DNA from: Gongronella butleri
Taxonomy: Eukaryota; Mucoromycota; Mucoromycetes; Mucorales; Cunninghamellaceae
Direction of reading: 5' to 3'
DNA: 64,000 bases
Assembly (NCBI GenBank): GCA_025201375.1
Contig: JAIWZP010000070.1
Coordinates: 1-64,000, forward strand
In this document: positions 1 to 11,284 of the stretch, piece by piece
Position numbering within the stretch: the first letter of the stretch is position 1
How the letters are laid out: each line of letters starts with the position of its first letter
Made by a program: the position numbers and the translations under genes
The notes under the pieces: model-generated
What the model saw: only the letters and a program-made list of their open reading frames with translations
The model's database searches: none
What the model was told of the DNA's origin: nothing

Positions 1-129
1 GTGGTGACAACGACAGGTGGCAGCGACTGGTATTCGACGCCAGAGATGGAAAGGAGAGGTCTTTCCGAGTCGTCATCATCATCATCATCATGGTTTTTGT
101 ATTTCTTGTCCTTCTTGGCTATGATTTAA
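1..129 (+). CDS. 3' end of a gene cut by the window edge; possible GPI- or tail-anchored surface protein
   Basis: Frame 1 is open from the first base to TAA at 127-129. The 42 visible residues have a Ser run (SESSSSSSS) followed directly by a hydrophobic end, WFLYFLSLLAMI. A serine-rich stretch capped by a short hydrophobic C-terminus is the layout of a GPI-attachment signal or a tail anchor. An AATAA(A) element overlaps and follows the stop, as expected of a 3' end. The rest of the gene lies left of the window, so function cannot be assigned. The alternative is chance coding in intergenic DNA, which the clean protein-like tail makes less likely. Confidence 0.45.
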   Translation: MVTTTGGSDWYSTPEMERRGLSESSSSSSSWFLYFLSFLAMI

Positions 130-1169
130 TAATAAAAAAAAATACGCGACATTTTCAGCAAAAGCGCGGCGCAAAAAGGGAAAATCATGGTCCAATTGCG
201 CGCCATGGCGGCCAATTGACATTACCCGAGACAACCGAGGCAAGAGCAAGCGCAGCAAAGATGGGCAGCGTCTTCATTATGTATGGAAAAAAGATAAAAT
301 TGGGGGCGTGGGGCACACAAAAAAAAATACTAGGAAAAAAAAAAAAGAAAAAAGAAAAAAAAAAAGAAACAGATCTTGCGACGGCTTGCGTCGCGCAAAG
401 GCTTTTAAACGAATTGGCACTCGCGCTTGTTGGACGGCATTATCTGTATGCGCTGTGTGCTCTGTCTTCTTTTCTCTCTCTCTCTCTCTCTCTGGTAACA
501 AACGAGGGTGTATATTCCCGAGCCTGGAAAATATGTCCTTTTGGCCTAAATTGAAAGATCCTTGAGTTCGTGGACGAGGGGTGGGGCTGGCCGCGCGCGC
601 CGTGTGCCGAGTGTGAGACACAATTCATGCGTGCTTCCATCCCAAGGTTCGCGCGTACATTTACCTTTTTATTGAAAAAGACGCTCAGACACGATTTTCC
701 TTGGACGTGTCGAGCCATTGGCGTGTCAGGAGTGCCCAAGGGGGATACCGCGTTGTTTCTAGAGTGCGACAAGCTGGGTGTGCTCCCGCTTTTCTCGCCG
801 CACACATAAAATTTCCGGGATGGCGAGTCAAATCCATGATTTTGTGGGGCTTGTCCCGGTGATTCTGTCCGCATGCTGTGGAGAGGTTCAATTAAGACGA
901 ATTGAAGCCCATGGATCGTGGGCCAAGCCAAGCAGAGGAAAAAAAAAAAGTGGGGGCACATGAAACAGGGTTTTGGTACTGTAGGCCCGCTCGCATGAAT
1001 CTTGGTTTTTTTTTTTTTTTGTGGGCGGCGGAGAGTGGCGAGGTATACGTCAACCTTTTTTTTTTTTCGTCTGCTTGCTTCTTTTTTATTCTTTTTAACG
1101 CACACGCGTTTATTGCTGTGTCCTTTTTTCTTGTTTTAGTGCGTTTTCGCTCTTATTTTATCGATTATT
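130..1169. other. Intergenic, no gene seen; (CT)n microsatellite and homopolymers
   Basis: Contains A-runs around 310-365, a CT dinucleotide run at about 472-494, and T-runs near 1007-1020 and 1058-1068. Open frames here are low-complexity Lys/Phe/Ser-Leu translations. The last ~100 bases before 1170 are T-rich, which resembles the pyrimidine-rich leaders seen before other start codons in this window. Confidence 0.6.
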
Positions 1170-1859
1170 ATGCCTGTTTCTGACCACCCTGAACTGGACC
1201 GACACCGCGAAGAGGCCCGGCGACTGATGAACCAGCAAGACCAGCTCATGAGGCAGCTGCAAGGTATGGAGACGGAGCTGCAGACGCACGGCGTGGGCAT
1301 GGACGAGCCATTGCTTGACCGCGAAGGGTACCCGCGCTCGGATATTGATGTAGCGGCGGTGCGCACGCTGCGACACCGTATCATCTGCCTGCGCAACGAC
1401 CATAAGCAGGTCATGCAAGAAATTGAGGCTGTTTTGCATCATATTCACCAACAGGCGCAGTCCGCGTCTTCTCGGGCACAGCAGCAGCCATTGGCGTCGA
1501 CCAGCGCCTCTAATGACACTACCACAACCACCACCACGACCTCCAGCACACCGAGCGAGCCCATGGACACCGAGGATGCGCCTTTGCAAGTGCCTTTTGC
1601 CAAGGTGAATGCGGTGTCGCCGGATTCACCCGCGAGCGCGGCCGGGCTTGCGCGCAACGACCTGATTGTGCAATTTGGCTCGCTGCGTGCTGATCACATG
1701 CGGCCATTGAGCTCACTGACCACGATTGTGCAGGCTTCCATGGACCAGCCGCTGCCCGTGGTTGTACTACGCAACAATGAACCCTTGCATTTGACCTTGA
1801 TACCCTCTACGAATTGGGGCGGCCGCGGCGCTTTAGGTTGTCACATTGTCCCCCTCTAA
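1170..1859 (+). CDS. NAS2: 26S proteasome regulatory particle assembly chaperone Nas2/PSMD9 (p27)
   Basis: A single-exon gene of 229 residues, close to the usual 210-230 of the family. The N-terminal half (about 1-95) is helical, rich in Gln/Met/His and heptad-like (EEARRLMNQQDQLMRQLQ). A Thr/Ser-rich linker (about 108-130) leads to a C-terminal PDZ-type domain (about 140-229) with the motif VNAVSPDSPASAAGLARND. Nas2/PSMD9 binds the C-terminal tail of the ATPase Rpt5 and escorts the Rpt4-Rpt5 module during base assembly of the 19S particle in the cytoplasm. The start ATG is the first one after a T-rich leader, and an AATAAA signal lies just past the stop (about 1864). It is one of only two genes here with no intron. 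Confidence 0.9.
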   Translation: MPVSDHPELDRHREEARRLMNQQDQLMRQLQGMETELQTHGVGMDEPLLDREGYPRSDIDVAAVRTLRHRIICLRNDHKQVMQEIEAVLHHIHQQAQSASSRAQQQPLASTSASNDTTTTTTTTSSTPSEPMDTEDAPLQVPFAKVNAVSPDSPASAAGLARNDLIVQFGSLRADHMRPLSSLTTIVQASMDQPLPVVVLRNNEPLHLTLIPSTNWGGRGALGCHIVPL

Positions 1860-2760
1860 AACTCAATAAAAATTTAAAAAAAAAAGGACAACAAAAAAAA
1901 CCTCATTTTTTTCCATTGCTCACGATTGCCTCGCTTTCATCCCTCAATTGGCCCCATCCATGCTGTCGAGGGAGATCGACCCTTTTTGTCCCAAAAATGA
2001 ACAACGTGCACTGCGTACAATTTTGTCTTTTTTGCCCACCGAGAAACCTCACTAGCCAAATTTAGCGGCAAATGTGGACCTAGGACCTGTTTGTAGGTTT
2101 TCGTCAGCACCCTGCATCTTTTTTTTTTCGGTGCCCATGCTGACGTGCCCAACCCTTCATTGACGTTGTATGTGTGGAGGCTTGGCAACCCTTCCATCCA
2201 TTCAACAAAATAGAGCGAAAAATAGCTTCAGCCCGCTCTCAGCAACACCTTTTTTTCAAATATTCCATGCGGGTTCTGAGAGCGCGCACCGGCCAAGGGA
2301 CCTGGAACCAAGTGAAATTTGGGAATTTGTTGTGCAAATCGCGCGCAGATGAGCTTATTTGCGCATTTGACGGGAGAAAAAAAAAAGTGGGCTAGAAATA
2401 TCCCTGCTCAAGGGCAGACGGCTGCGCGCGCGTGAGTGTAATTTTTGCCAGTGACCCGAAGCACAAAACACCTGAAAAAGGAAAGGCAACCTTGGATAGG
2501 GTTTTGGAAAAAGATGCACGCTTTTTTTTTTTTTATTTGCCACTCCACCCCTTCTTTTCCTCTTTTTCTTTCTGTTTGCATTTAAACGTCCGTGACCCAC
2601 CCTTTTTTTTCGCAACCCTTGCAACACACACGCCAAGCGTTCAAAAAGACTCGCGACGCCCCTCTTGTTTCATCCTCCATTCGCTTGTCGCGCCCCCTTT
2701 TTTCGCCTCTTTTCCATACTTTTGTCCTTTTTCTCATTGTCACCCCCCTTCTCGGTGTAA
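1860..2760. other. Intergenic, no gene seen
   Basis: Begins with the poly(A) signal of the Nas2 gene (AATAAA at about 1864), followed by homopolymer-rich DNA. The last 150 bases are pyrimidine-rich and probably hold the promoter and leader of the next gene. Nothing else recognisable. Confidence 0.6.
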
Positions 2761-2818
2761 ATGGATGACACCAAGGTAGGCAAGCAAAATGGCGCCAATG
2801 GCAAATGGCATGAGCTCA

Positions 2819-2849
<31 letters not shown>

Positions 2850-5800
2850 TCCAGCGTGACATGAGCCCCTTTGATTGCACGACGGCGCTGCTTTCTCATC
2901 TTGGCGACAGTTTCAGCGACGCCATCGCGTACGCGCACGTCACTCAGCAAGAGGCGCTGGATGTGATTGCGTTTATTCTATCATGCCACCCTCCGGACGT
3001 CCACCGGCAGCTTTTAAACACCTTTCTTCGTGAAGGGCTCGTGGAGCTTGTCCCCAACACCGACTATTATCGCATCACCACCTGGCCGCACGTCAATGGC
3101 GTCTTCACCCCGGTCGCCGCTTGCTATTCGTCCACTTGTACGCGGCACGCGCCCTCATGCTATTCACCCATTTGCCCTAATCGCCAGAAATTACCCTCGA
3201 CTGCGCAGGTAAAGCCCCAGGAGCCCAGCCCATTTTCAAAAAAAGAAAGAAAAAGCGGCGGAGCCCTAAAAAGGCGATCCGCGTCGGCGTGCCCCCAAAA
3301 AGCAACTGACGCTCGATCCCGTTTTTTTTTTTTTTTTTTTTTTTTTTGCTCCTATTTTTTTTTATTTTATGGTGTTTCTTTCATTTGTTTGCCTCCCCTC
3401 TCTTTTTTTTTTTGGTCACTTAGCCCACGCATCTTTGGTTGCAGCGCATGCCACGCCACATTTTACAAAAGACGCACCGGCATGAACTGATGCGTCAGGC
3501 GGCGATTTCGGACCTTGTGTCGATGGAGGAGCGGTACGTGTCTGACCTCAAGGTGCTGGAGAGTGTATACGAGCAGGCGCTTGTGAATGCGCCCATTGTG
3601 TCGCCGAGCTATCGCGACCAATTCTTTCAATTGCTCTTTGGCAATTATGGGGAGATTGCGGCGCTACACAGACAATTTGCAGCGGAATTGCAACACCAGC
3701 GGCGCGACCACAACCAGCTATTGTACGAGCACGTGGGCGAGGCGATTCACCAGCACATTGTGCGTGTGTTTGATGCGTACGTGGCGTACACGGCGAATCA
3801 CATCAAATCGTCGTATGCGCTAAGAATGGAACGCGCGCGCAATGTGGCGTTTGCCAATGTGCTCGACACGCTGGACGGGTCGCTTTCTGCACGTCGGCTC
3901 GATTTATCGCATTTTCTGACGGCACCAACGCTTTGGATCGGCAAGTTTCGCATGCTTGTGGACGCCATTGTCAAGCGGACACCGACGAAATCGCTGGATC
4001 ACGCGGCATTAGTCGATTGTCTTGGTTTACTGCACGAATTGCTCACCTGCATGAACGATGCGGCCACGCAGGCCACGGTCGCGACGCGTCGCGCACACGT
4101 CATTGCCACATTGTCGACGGCGCTTGCGCAATCGCCTTGGTCCGTATCGAGCGACGCGCAAGAAAGCGTGTTTCCACGAAATGCGTCGCTTGTCCATGAG
4201 GGCCAGGCCAAATTTTTGCGACATGCCGGTGCTGGAGCTGGCATCATGCCGGCGTCAGTAGCCATGCACGGTGCGACGCCCACATCCACATTGTCGCCCG
4301 GATCGGCTTGCCACGTTTTTTTATTTGATCATATGGTGTTTATTGCTCAGCCCAAAACAACCTCTGCCATCACCGGCGCCTCGTCTGCTTCGTCCTCTCG
4401 GTCGCCTTCCGCCACGCTTGTCATGGGCCCTCAAACAAGCTCAGCCCATGCCAAGCGCGCCTCGTCTTTTATTTCGCCCTCATCATCCCCCCTGCTTTCC
4501 GCCACTCTCCCGCAAAACACCCAAAACACACAAAATACGTCGTCGCCTTTTGCTCAGCCCTCGGCCATGGACCCCGGTGACACAACAACAACAACAACAA
4601 CTCTATCGGGTCATGTCACGCCAAAGACCGGCATGAATCCACTGCCACCCGTCGCCCTGGAAAAGGCAAATTCCGCGCTCTCCTTTTCATCACCACCACC
4701 ACCGCCACCACCCGTCCATTCGGCCAAATCCCGCATTGCCACCCTGAACGACGATTACGTCCTCGTGACAAAGCCTATCCCGCTCGCCGCTTTTCTCTTT
4801 TTGGACGATTTGGCGCCCAATTGCTCCCCGCTCTTCCCGCGTGCCCATCACCCGCCATCGGCCGCATTATCCACGCACAACACCGCAGACACGCGTCTCA
4901 ATCGATTGTCAAAACACGTGTCGACGCGTCTGTCATCGTCCAAATTATGGTCATCACTTCGCAAACAGCCATCCTTTGGTACTGGTGGTGGCGGGCCAAT
5001 GCCTGTGGCGAGCACAAGCACGCCCATTTTTCGTTCATCGACGATGACAACAACGTCACAAAAGCGCCCATCCGTGTTGTTTAACCCGAAAACAAAACAA
5101 TATTTGGGCGACACACTGGAATCCGCCGGTTCGTCAGATCAGCAAAAGACGAAGATGATGACCTCATCAACAGCCGCGACTCCGACCATGCACCATTCTT
5201 CATTACCGCCCCTCGTTTTGGAAAGCACAGCCTCAACGCCACTTGGATCCCAGAAAAAAACAAAACCTCTGCGACTCCATAAACGATTGCGAGCCAGCAT
5301 GCGATGGTCGTCGGCACACGTGTACGCGCAGCCGCCATTGACGTCGTCTGTCTTTCTCGAGTCGCTCAATGCCACACCGGCCCCTCGTCGCCGCCAATCG
5401 GTCCCTGAATTGTCAAAATACGCGACCGCGCCCACGTCTGCCAATGGCAGCACCGCAAGCGACTCGGCAAGCGACGCGTCCAACAAGAACCAAGAAGCAC
5501 ACGACGACACGGAGATGAAAACGTCGCCAATGCAGCAGCCATTGCAGCGGCAGCCATCTCAAAACCACGGTTTGCGCCATCCAATGGGTAAAATGCGTCC
5601 TGTTTCTGCATTTTTGTCGCCGTCCATGGCGCTGCACGAGGATGACGACGATGACGCTGATGCTGATGACGATCACACACCATCATCGCGTACACCCACA
5701 CCACCGCCATCACGCCGCCGCCCGACAAGTGGAGGAAATCGCATTTCCTTTGCATCGTCGTCATGCAGCACGCCCGGATCCGTGTCAGCGTCTGTTTCGC

Positions 5801-7861
5801 GCGCATCCTCGACGTTTGATTTGCCGCGCGACACGACGGCTACATTACGCGCCGCCGCGGACCACTTGTCGGTTCATTCGTCACGCGAATTAGCCTTTTG
5901 CCACGCGGCATGGACCGACACCACGTATCGCCTGGTCTTTGACGACGCCGACACGTGCCAGGAGTGGTACGAGACCATCCAGCACATGCGCACCGTCCAT
6001 CAGCGCTACCCATGCACCCTCACACCCATGTGGGAGTCCGCCGCTACGCATGTCTTGGTCGATCCACCACCACAACACGTTGTTTCTTCACCAACACCGC
6101 CCTCATCCTCGTCCAATGACTCGGACAATGCGTACACGACCGCCGACGACAGTGACAACAACGATGCTGGCAAAAATCAACCAAAGACCCCCATCATTGC
6201 CAACAGCAAACCATGGATGCGCGCTGATTTTGGTCTGACACGCTTTTCATCGGCCGTCGTCAACATGACCGATGCGCTCTTCAATGCCCCTCTTTCCAAG
6301 CTCAATGTCAAACTCGGAAAGCCATATACCCAGATCCATTGTGCTCTTCCCTTTGGTAAAAAAAAAAAAAAATGGGAATTTATGAACAATGGGCTGGGTT
6401 TTTCTCACCTTTTTTATTTTTAAAAATGGTTAGAAACCAAGCAGGGTGACAAGATGATTGCCCTTGGCGCGCAAGATGGCGTGTGGGTGGGCATGCAGCA
6501 AAGCTATGATGCGACGGCCGGCGCGGAACAGCAACAAGGCTTTGTGAAGGTGATGCCTGTCCAGGCGTGTCACCGTCTCGTGCTCATTGACGGCATTCTC
6601 ATCGCCATGGCATACGACCCGGCCGACAAGTACATGCTTGCCGCGTATCCGATTGAAACAGCCGACGCGTCGGACGCCCAGGTTCCATCGAGTGTGTCGG
6701 CCATGGCGTCTACGGCGCTCACGACAAGCGACAGCAGTAGCAACAGCAGCAACAGCAGTAGCAGCAATGGCTACCAGTTGGACGCTCACCATCATCAGCA
6801 TCATCATCATCAACAACATCATCAACATCATCTCCCTCATCTTCATCACACGCATTTACATCTCGCCAATCCATTGCACCGTCTTCATCATTATCAATCG
6901 TCGAAAAAGTGGTACATGGTCAAGAAAAACAGCGTCATTTCCATGGTCGTTGGTAGGCTGCACCAGCAAAATGTGCTTGTCTATCTTGCCAAATATGGCG
7001 TCCATGTCATGGTCGTTGTCGCCATTTCCAAAGGCGGACCATCGCCTCACTTTAAAAAAGTCAAGGTACAAAAAGATGAGAAACTGATCGCGTCCGCGTC
7101 GCACTAAACTCTGATCTTTTGCTCTTTTTTAGGAATACATTGTGTGCCTCAAGGACGCGAATCAGGTGTATTTGCACGACAATGCCATTTACGTCCACGC
7201 CAACAAATACGGTATCGTCCGTATGCACCCCAGCCGCCGACGCGAAAAGAATGTCCAATGGGAGCAAATTTACCAGGGCCCGTGCCTGCGCTATATCCCA
7301 ATGGCCGTCGACTATGGCTTTGTCGTCACTGCCACGTCCGTGCGCCCATTGCATCTCTCGTCCTCCCCCTCATTCACCTCTTCCTCTGGCAAATTCACCA
7401 CCACGCACACACGCTTCCCATCCATCGCCAGCTCACATTCATCATCGTCATCTTCCGCGTCATCCACACCCGCTGCCGCTGCCACGACTGGCACAAAAAA
7501 GCCGCATCAACCCTTTGATTTCGAGGCCCGCATCACCAACGTGTCTTTAGTATACCCTTACCTGATCGGCTTTGGCCTCTCTATGGTTGAGATCTGGGAC
7601 GTTGAAAAGGCAATGCTTGTCCAGGTGATTCACCAGCCAACCCTGCAATGCCTCTGCGACACCACGTTGTGCACCATCAGCGACGCGCCCGCCAACAATA
7701 AGAGCCTGACGCACCATCCATCCATCCTTGTTGGCCAGGTCCATGATGAAAAGGCAGCGGAAAATGACGATCGGCTGCCCAAAAAGGCTGCGCCATATAG
7801 CATTTATGAACTTCATGTGAATCATACCTCTTCCCCACCCTTTATATTCACGGCCCATTGA
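2761..7861 (+). CDS. ROM2: Rho1 guanine nucleotide exchange factor, Rom1/Rom2 type (DEP-DH-PH-CNH)
   Basis: Five exons: 2761-2775, 2849-3208, 3445-6355 (or from 3424 using the upstream TAG; both keep frame), 6434-7065, 7133-7861; about 1,548 residues. Exon 2 encodes a DEP-like winged helix. A DH (RhoGEF) domain follows at about 139-354, with the hallmark SDLVSMEERYVSDLKVL. A PH domain begins near 414 (HVFLFDHMVFIAQ), resumes at YVLVTKPIPL (about 563) and closes near 940-970 (CQEWYETIQHM). The PH domain is therefore split by long Ser/Thr/Pro-rich inserts of several hundred residues. A citron-homology (CNH) region spans about 1058-1500. Proteins with this order activate Rho1 at the plasma membrane in cell-wall-integrity signalling. 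The 15-nt first exon and its AAG acceptor after a poly(A) run are the weakest parts of the model. The coding sequence ends 88 bases from the convergent PhyH gene. Confidence 0.85.
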
Positions 7862-7949
7862 TACGTTCTTTTTTTTCAAAAATAAAAAATCATCGTTGTA
7901 TTTTATCAGACAATCAGAAAAAAAAAGCTGGCAATATTCGTTTTTCAAT

Positions 7950-9024
7950 TCAATTCGAAAGCATGTTGGGCATGGGGACCGCCATACCCACAGGCAGCGA
8001 GGTATCCGGGTCAAGCAACGGCCGCTTGGAGAATTGCGGCATAAACACGCGCCGGAAGAGCGCCGATTCATTGCCCAGGCTCTTGTGCCACAGCTGCGAT
8101 GACAAAAACACAATGCTGCCCGCTGGCAAGCTGATCATCTCGGGCTCCTTGTCGCCCAAATCAGCGTGCAGCTCGCCCTGCATTGTGCCAATCAGCAGCG
8201 TTCCATTGTGCTCGTTCACGTCGTCCAGTGCCACCCAGCACGCCACCGTCATTTCTTTTCGCAGCTCAGGATCCTGGTAATACCCGCCATCCTGCCCAAA
8301 TGCATAATAAAAAATGTCACACAACGCGTCAATTCTCTTTTTCTTCTTTCGTCGCTCATACCTTGTGCCATTGAAAAGTGGATAATGACTTGGTCTTGGG
8401 TGGTTTGATGATGTATTGCTCATTCAGCTAGAACAATGGTCACATTTTGTAAATGACGGCTCTAATGCTTGATTATTATTTTTTTTACCAAGTATAGTTT
8501 CTGGTGATACGTGAGACTGTGGTGAAGCAGCGCGCCGGCCATGGGGGCAAGCGTTTTGATGATCCAGCTTGCAACATTCTCCGTAATCAAATCGCGTCGC
8601 TTGATGTATGCCTCAAGCTCGGTCTTGTGCAAGCGCTCGTCAGCCGGCAGTGGGTCAAGATACCCACATTCAAGAGGCTCTGTCTCCCCAAGAAAAAAGC
8701 GAATTCAATGACCATGATATTTGCAATGGTCGCTGCCTTTGGCCATTTTTCCCCTTCCTCTTCCCTCTTACCCACAATGCCACCCAGATCGTGCAATAGA
8801 TCGTAGCCCTCGGTCGTAAGGTAGTTGGCAAGCTCATCGGCCTCGTCATGTAGCCGTGTCACTTCTTCCGTTGTCAAGGCTATTTTATAAAAAAAAAACG
8901 TTCAAATTCAACAACGTTCGCTCATGGATGGACCTCCTGCCATCCACTTACCGTTCTGTACCACCGTATACCCTTTCTCATGGAAGGCTTGAAGATGCTC
9001 CTTGGTAAGAAGACTCTTGCTCAT
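7950..9024 (-). CDS. Phytanoyl-CoA dioxygenase (PhyH) family Fe(II)/2-oxoglutarate oxygenase
   Basis: Five exons on the minus strand: 8952-9024, 8772-8879, 8489-8679, 8362-8427, 7950-8291; 259 residues. The Fe(II) ligands of the double-stranded beta-helix are visible: the HxD pair in FQWHKDGGYYQDP (the H and D fall on either side of the exon 4/5 junction), a distal His in SSQLWHKSLGNES, and an Arg shortly after (LFRRVFMPQ) for 2-oxoglutarate. The size and the LTKEHLQAFHEKGYTVV start fit PHYHD1-like members. No peroxisomal signal is seen: the C-terminus is NMLSN and there is no N-terminal PTS2 nonapeptide. A cytosolic hydroxylase of unknown substrate is more likely than a true phytanoyl-CoA hydroxylase. 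Its 3' end converges on the Rho GEF gene. Confidence 0.85.
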
Positions 9025-11284
9025 GGCGCATAAAAAAAAAGATCGCAAAAAACGTAAAGAGAATAAAACCAACCTCGGCTTCTTGTCTTGCAGGGCTTTT
9101 TACGTCTGGATTTCATGCACCGCTCTGCTGAGCGCGTAATAAAAGGCGTGCACGCTGTTTCGAGTGACGCGCTCGTTCGACCTACAATGCATGCGTTCAA
9201 AAATAAAATTTTGCGCTGTAGACATTAAACCGCTTGCGTTACAGACATTAAATTTATACCTGCCGTGAGCAACCATGTTCAACACGTCAATTGTGACGGC
9301 CACTTGCACGGAATTTCGATGTAAAAAAAAAAAAAAAAGTGAGGTGCAAAAACGATTTCCGCTTTGAGACGTTCCGCGACGCAGGTTTCGTGATTCTAAA
9401 ACTCTCAAATTTTGTGAGGGAACTGCTGCGCCCAGTGTGAAGCATGCCTTGCCTCTACAGTATTTTAATAAAAATCATCAATCAGCCAGCGCCAAAAAAT
9501 GCAAAATGCGCCACTTTCTCCAATTAACTGGAATATTGCACGCAAATGTGTTGCTTGGTTCGTTCATTTTGAAGTTGACAGATCTCAACGCACACTGTCA
9601 GTTGGATATCCGTAGACGCGCGCGACACTGTACAAAATCGTACACATTTGCCTTTTGAAAAGCGAAAAAGTAAGTTTCCGGGACTTTACAAGCTTGCTGT
9701 TCCTCCAGAAATTTTTTTCCAGCTTACTGGTCCGCCGATGAAAGTTGCGTCACGCCACGAACTGGAGCCCTGTGCGTGAGATGAGTCCACCCGATTTTTT
9801 TTGCACCCGCAAATTCCAAAATTCCAAGAATTGTTCTACTTTGCATTCATCTGTCCATCGGCATGGTCGACCCCGCGCAAAAATAGCTGCATCGAATTTT
9901 GAGCAAATTTTGCAACAAAAAAGCTTAAACCCCCAAAGCGCTACGACCACTTTTGAAAACTTCAGGGGTCACTCAGTGGCCACACATTTCAATCTCAGAA
10001 AGTGCCAAATTCGGGAAATTTCGAACTCCGGGTGATCAATGCATCTCAAACAGGTAACTCCGACAATTTGCTATTGGCAGACAAAATGTCAAGTCGCCCC
10101 AACTGAAGAAAAAAGCCCAAAGAGTGACGCATGAACGGCGATCGACTGAGAAAATTGCCTACTTTGGGCGAGATTTTTGCAGAATTTTAAGGTTTGACAC
10201 TTCCAAATTACAGTAAGGTGCGCACAGTAAATTGCATGGCGAACTTTTTTTTGCATTTTTGTATTTTTTTATTTTGCACATTTTTTGTGCGCTGATGATT
10301 GATGAGTAGTACTGTAGTGTCAGCTACCTGGTGAATGAGTAGGAATGACCGATGCAAAAAGTCAAAACCCAAGCAGCTACGTAGGTGCGTGCCGCAAGTC
10401 ATCCCATTACTGTAGGTGCTTTGCTCCCTTGTTTGTTAGTGAAACTTGAATAAAAAAATCAGCCAGGATTTATTTGACCGTTGCTTCTTGTACAGTATTA
10501 TGTCGAGCAAATCGTGATTAAAGATTTGATGAAAAAGTGAATTTTCTCTGCAAGTTTTAGCCATCCATCAGTGGAGCTGATCTCATTCGATAGAGTTTTA
10601 ACAGACGCCTTTGACATGTCAAAAGCAGCGTTGGTTGATTTTCCAGTTGTTGTCGAAAAAAGTGAGTTTGAAAATTGATCCCATGATGCTTTTTGATGTT
10701 CGACTTTTTCAAGCGTGCAAAGTTCGTCCATCGAGCGCGCAATCAATCAGGAATAATAATGAAACCGGAGTTCGTTTCTTTTGATCGGTCCCTTCTTTTT
10801 CACCCTTTTTCACCCTTTTTCACTGCGACCGATCCACAAAAAAATTTTGAGAACTCGTGGATTTGTGGAAATGTCAAGAAAATTTTTTTGGACTCATCTG
10901 CTGCATGCACAATTGCTCCGTCAACTCGTGGTTTAAACTTCTTTTCATCAAAATAGACGCGCGCGTCGATACTGAGTATGTTGTATAACCTACAGTACTG
11001 TACTAAAGTGTAGCTTTTTTTTGCTTGCTGCGTCCCCTTCTTCATCATGAATACTCATCGCTATTATTATCCATTCAGTTACGGAACCCAAGCGACCAAC
11101 TCTCTCCTTGACTTAATGCAACTTGTTGATTTGGCCAGGCCACGCCAAAGACAGCCTACATTGAAGAAGCAGCTGCAACGGCCGCCCTTGTCACAGGCGG
11201 CAATCTTCTCCCCAGAGAATGAATACAAAATTTGGGAGTTCATCTATCATTTACTTGAAGAACTTACGAACGTACAGTAGGTGA
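9025..11284. other. Gene-free AT-rich island, first part
   Basis: No coding exon could be supported on either strand; open frames are short and unlike proteins. It contains a dispersed repeat copy (9628-10108, listed separately) and many TACAGTA/TACTGTA heptamers, for example near 10209, 10312, 10411, 10494, 10994 and 11274. The base composition is more even and less homopolymer-ridden than the introns and leaders around the genes. Confidence 0.6.
9628..10108 (+). repeat. Dispersed repeat, copy 1 (partner at 42527-43062)
   Basis: This ~480-base stretch aligns along its whole length, in the same orientation, with 42527-43062. The best conserved blocks are CATGGTCGACCCCGC, CCCCCAAAGCGCTACGACC and AACAGGTAACTCCGAC. 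Outside roughly 9628 and 10108 the similarity fades. There are no terminal inverted repeats and no open frame, so it is a non-coding repeat or the remnant of an element. Copy 2 is longer mainly because of TACTGTA-type insertions that this copy lacks. Confidence 0.75.

Noticed and set aside
440..1105. 221-codon minus-strand open frame left of Nas2
   Set aside because: Low-complexity Lys and Arg-Glu repeats from homopolymers and a CT microsatellite, no domain, no leader or splice support.
6720..6860. CAG/CAT trinucleotide runs
   Set aside because: These encode Ser/Asn and His/Gln tracts inside the Rho GEF CNH region. No spacer-repeat pattern of a CRISPR array exists anywhere in the window.
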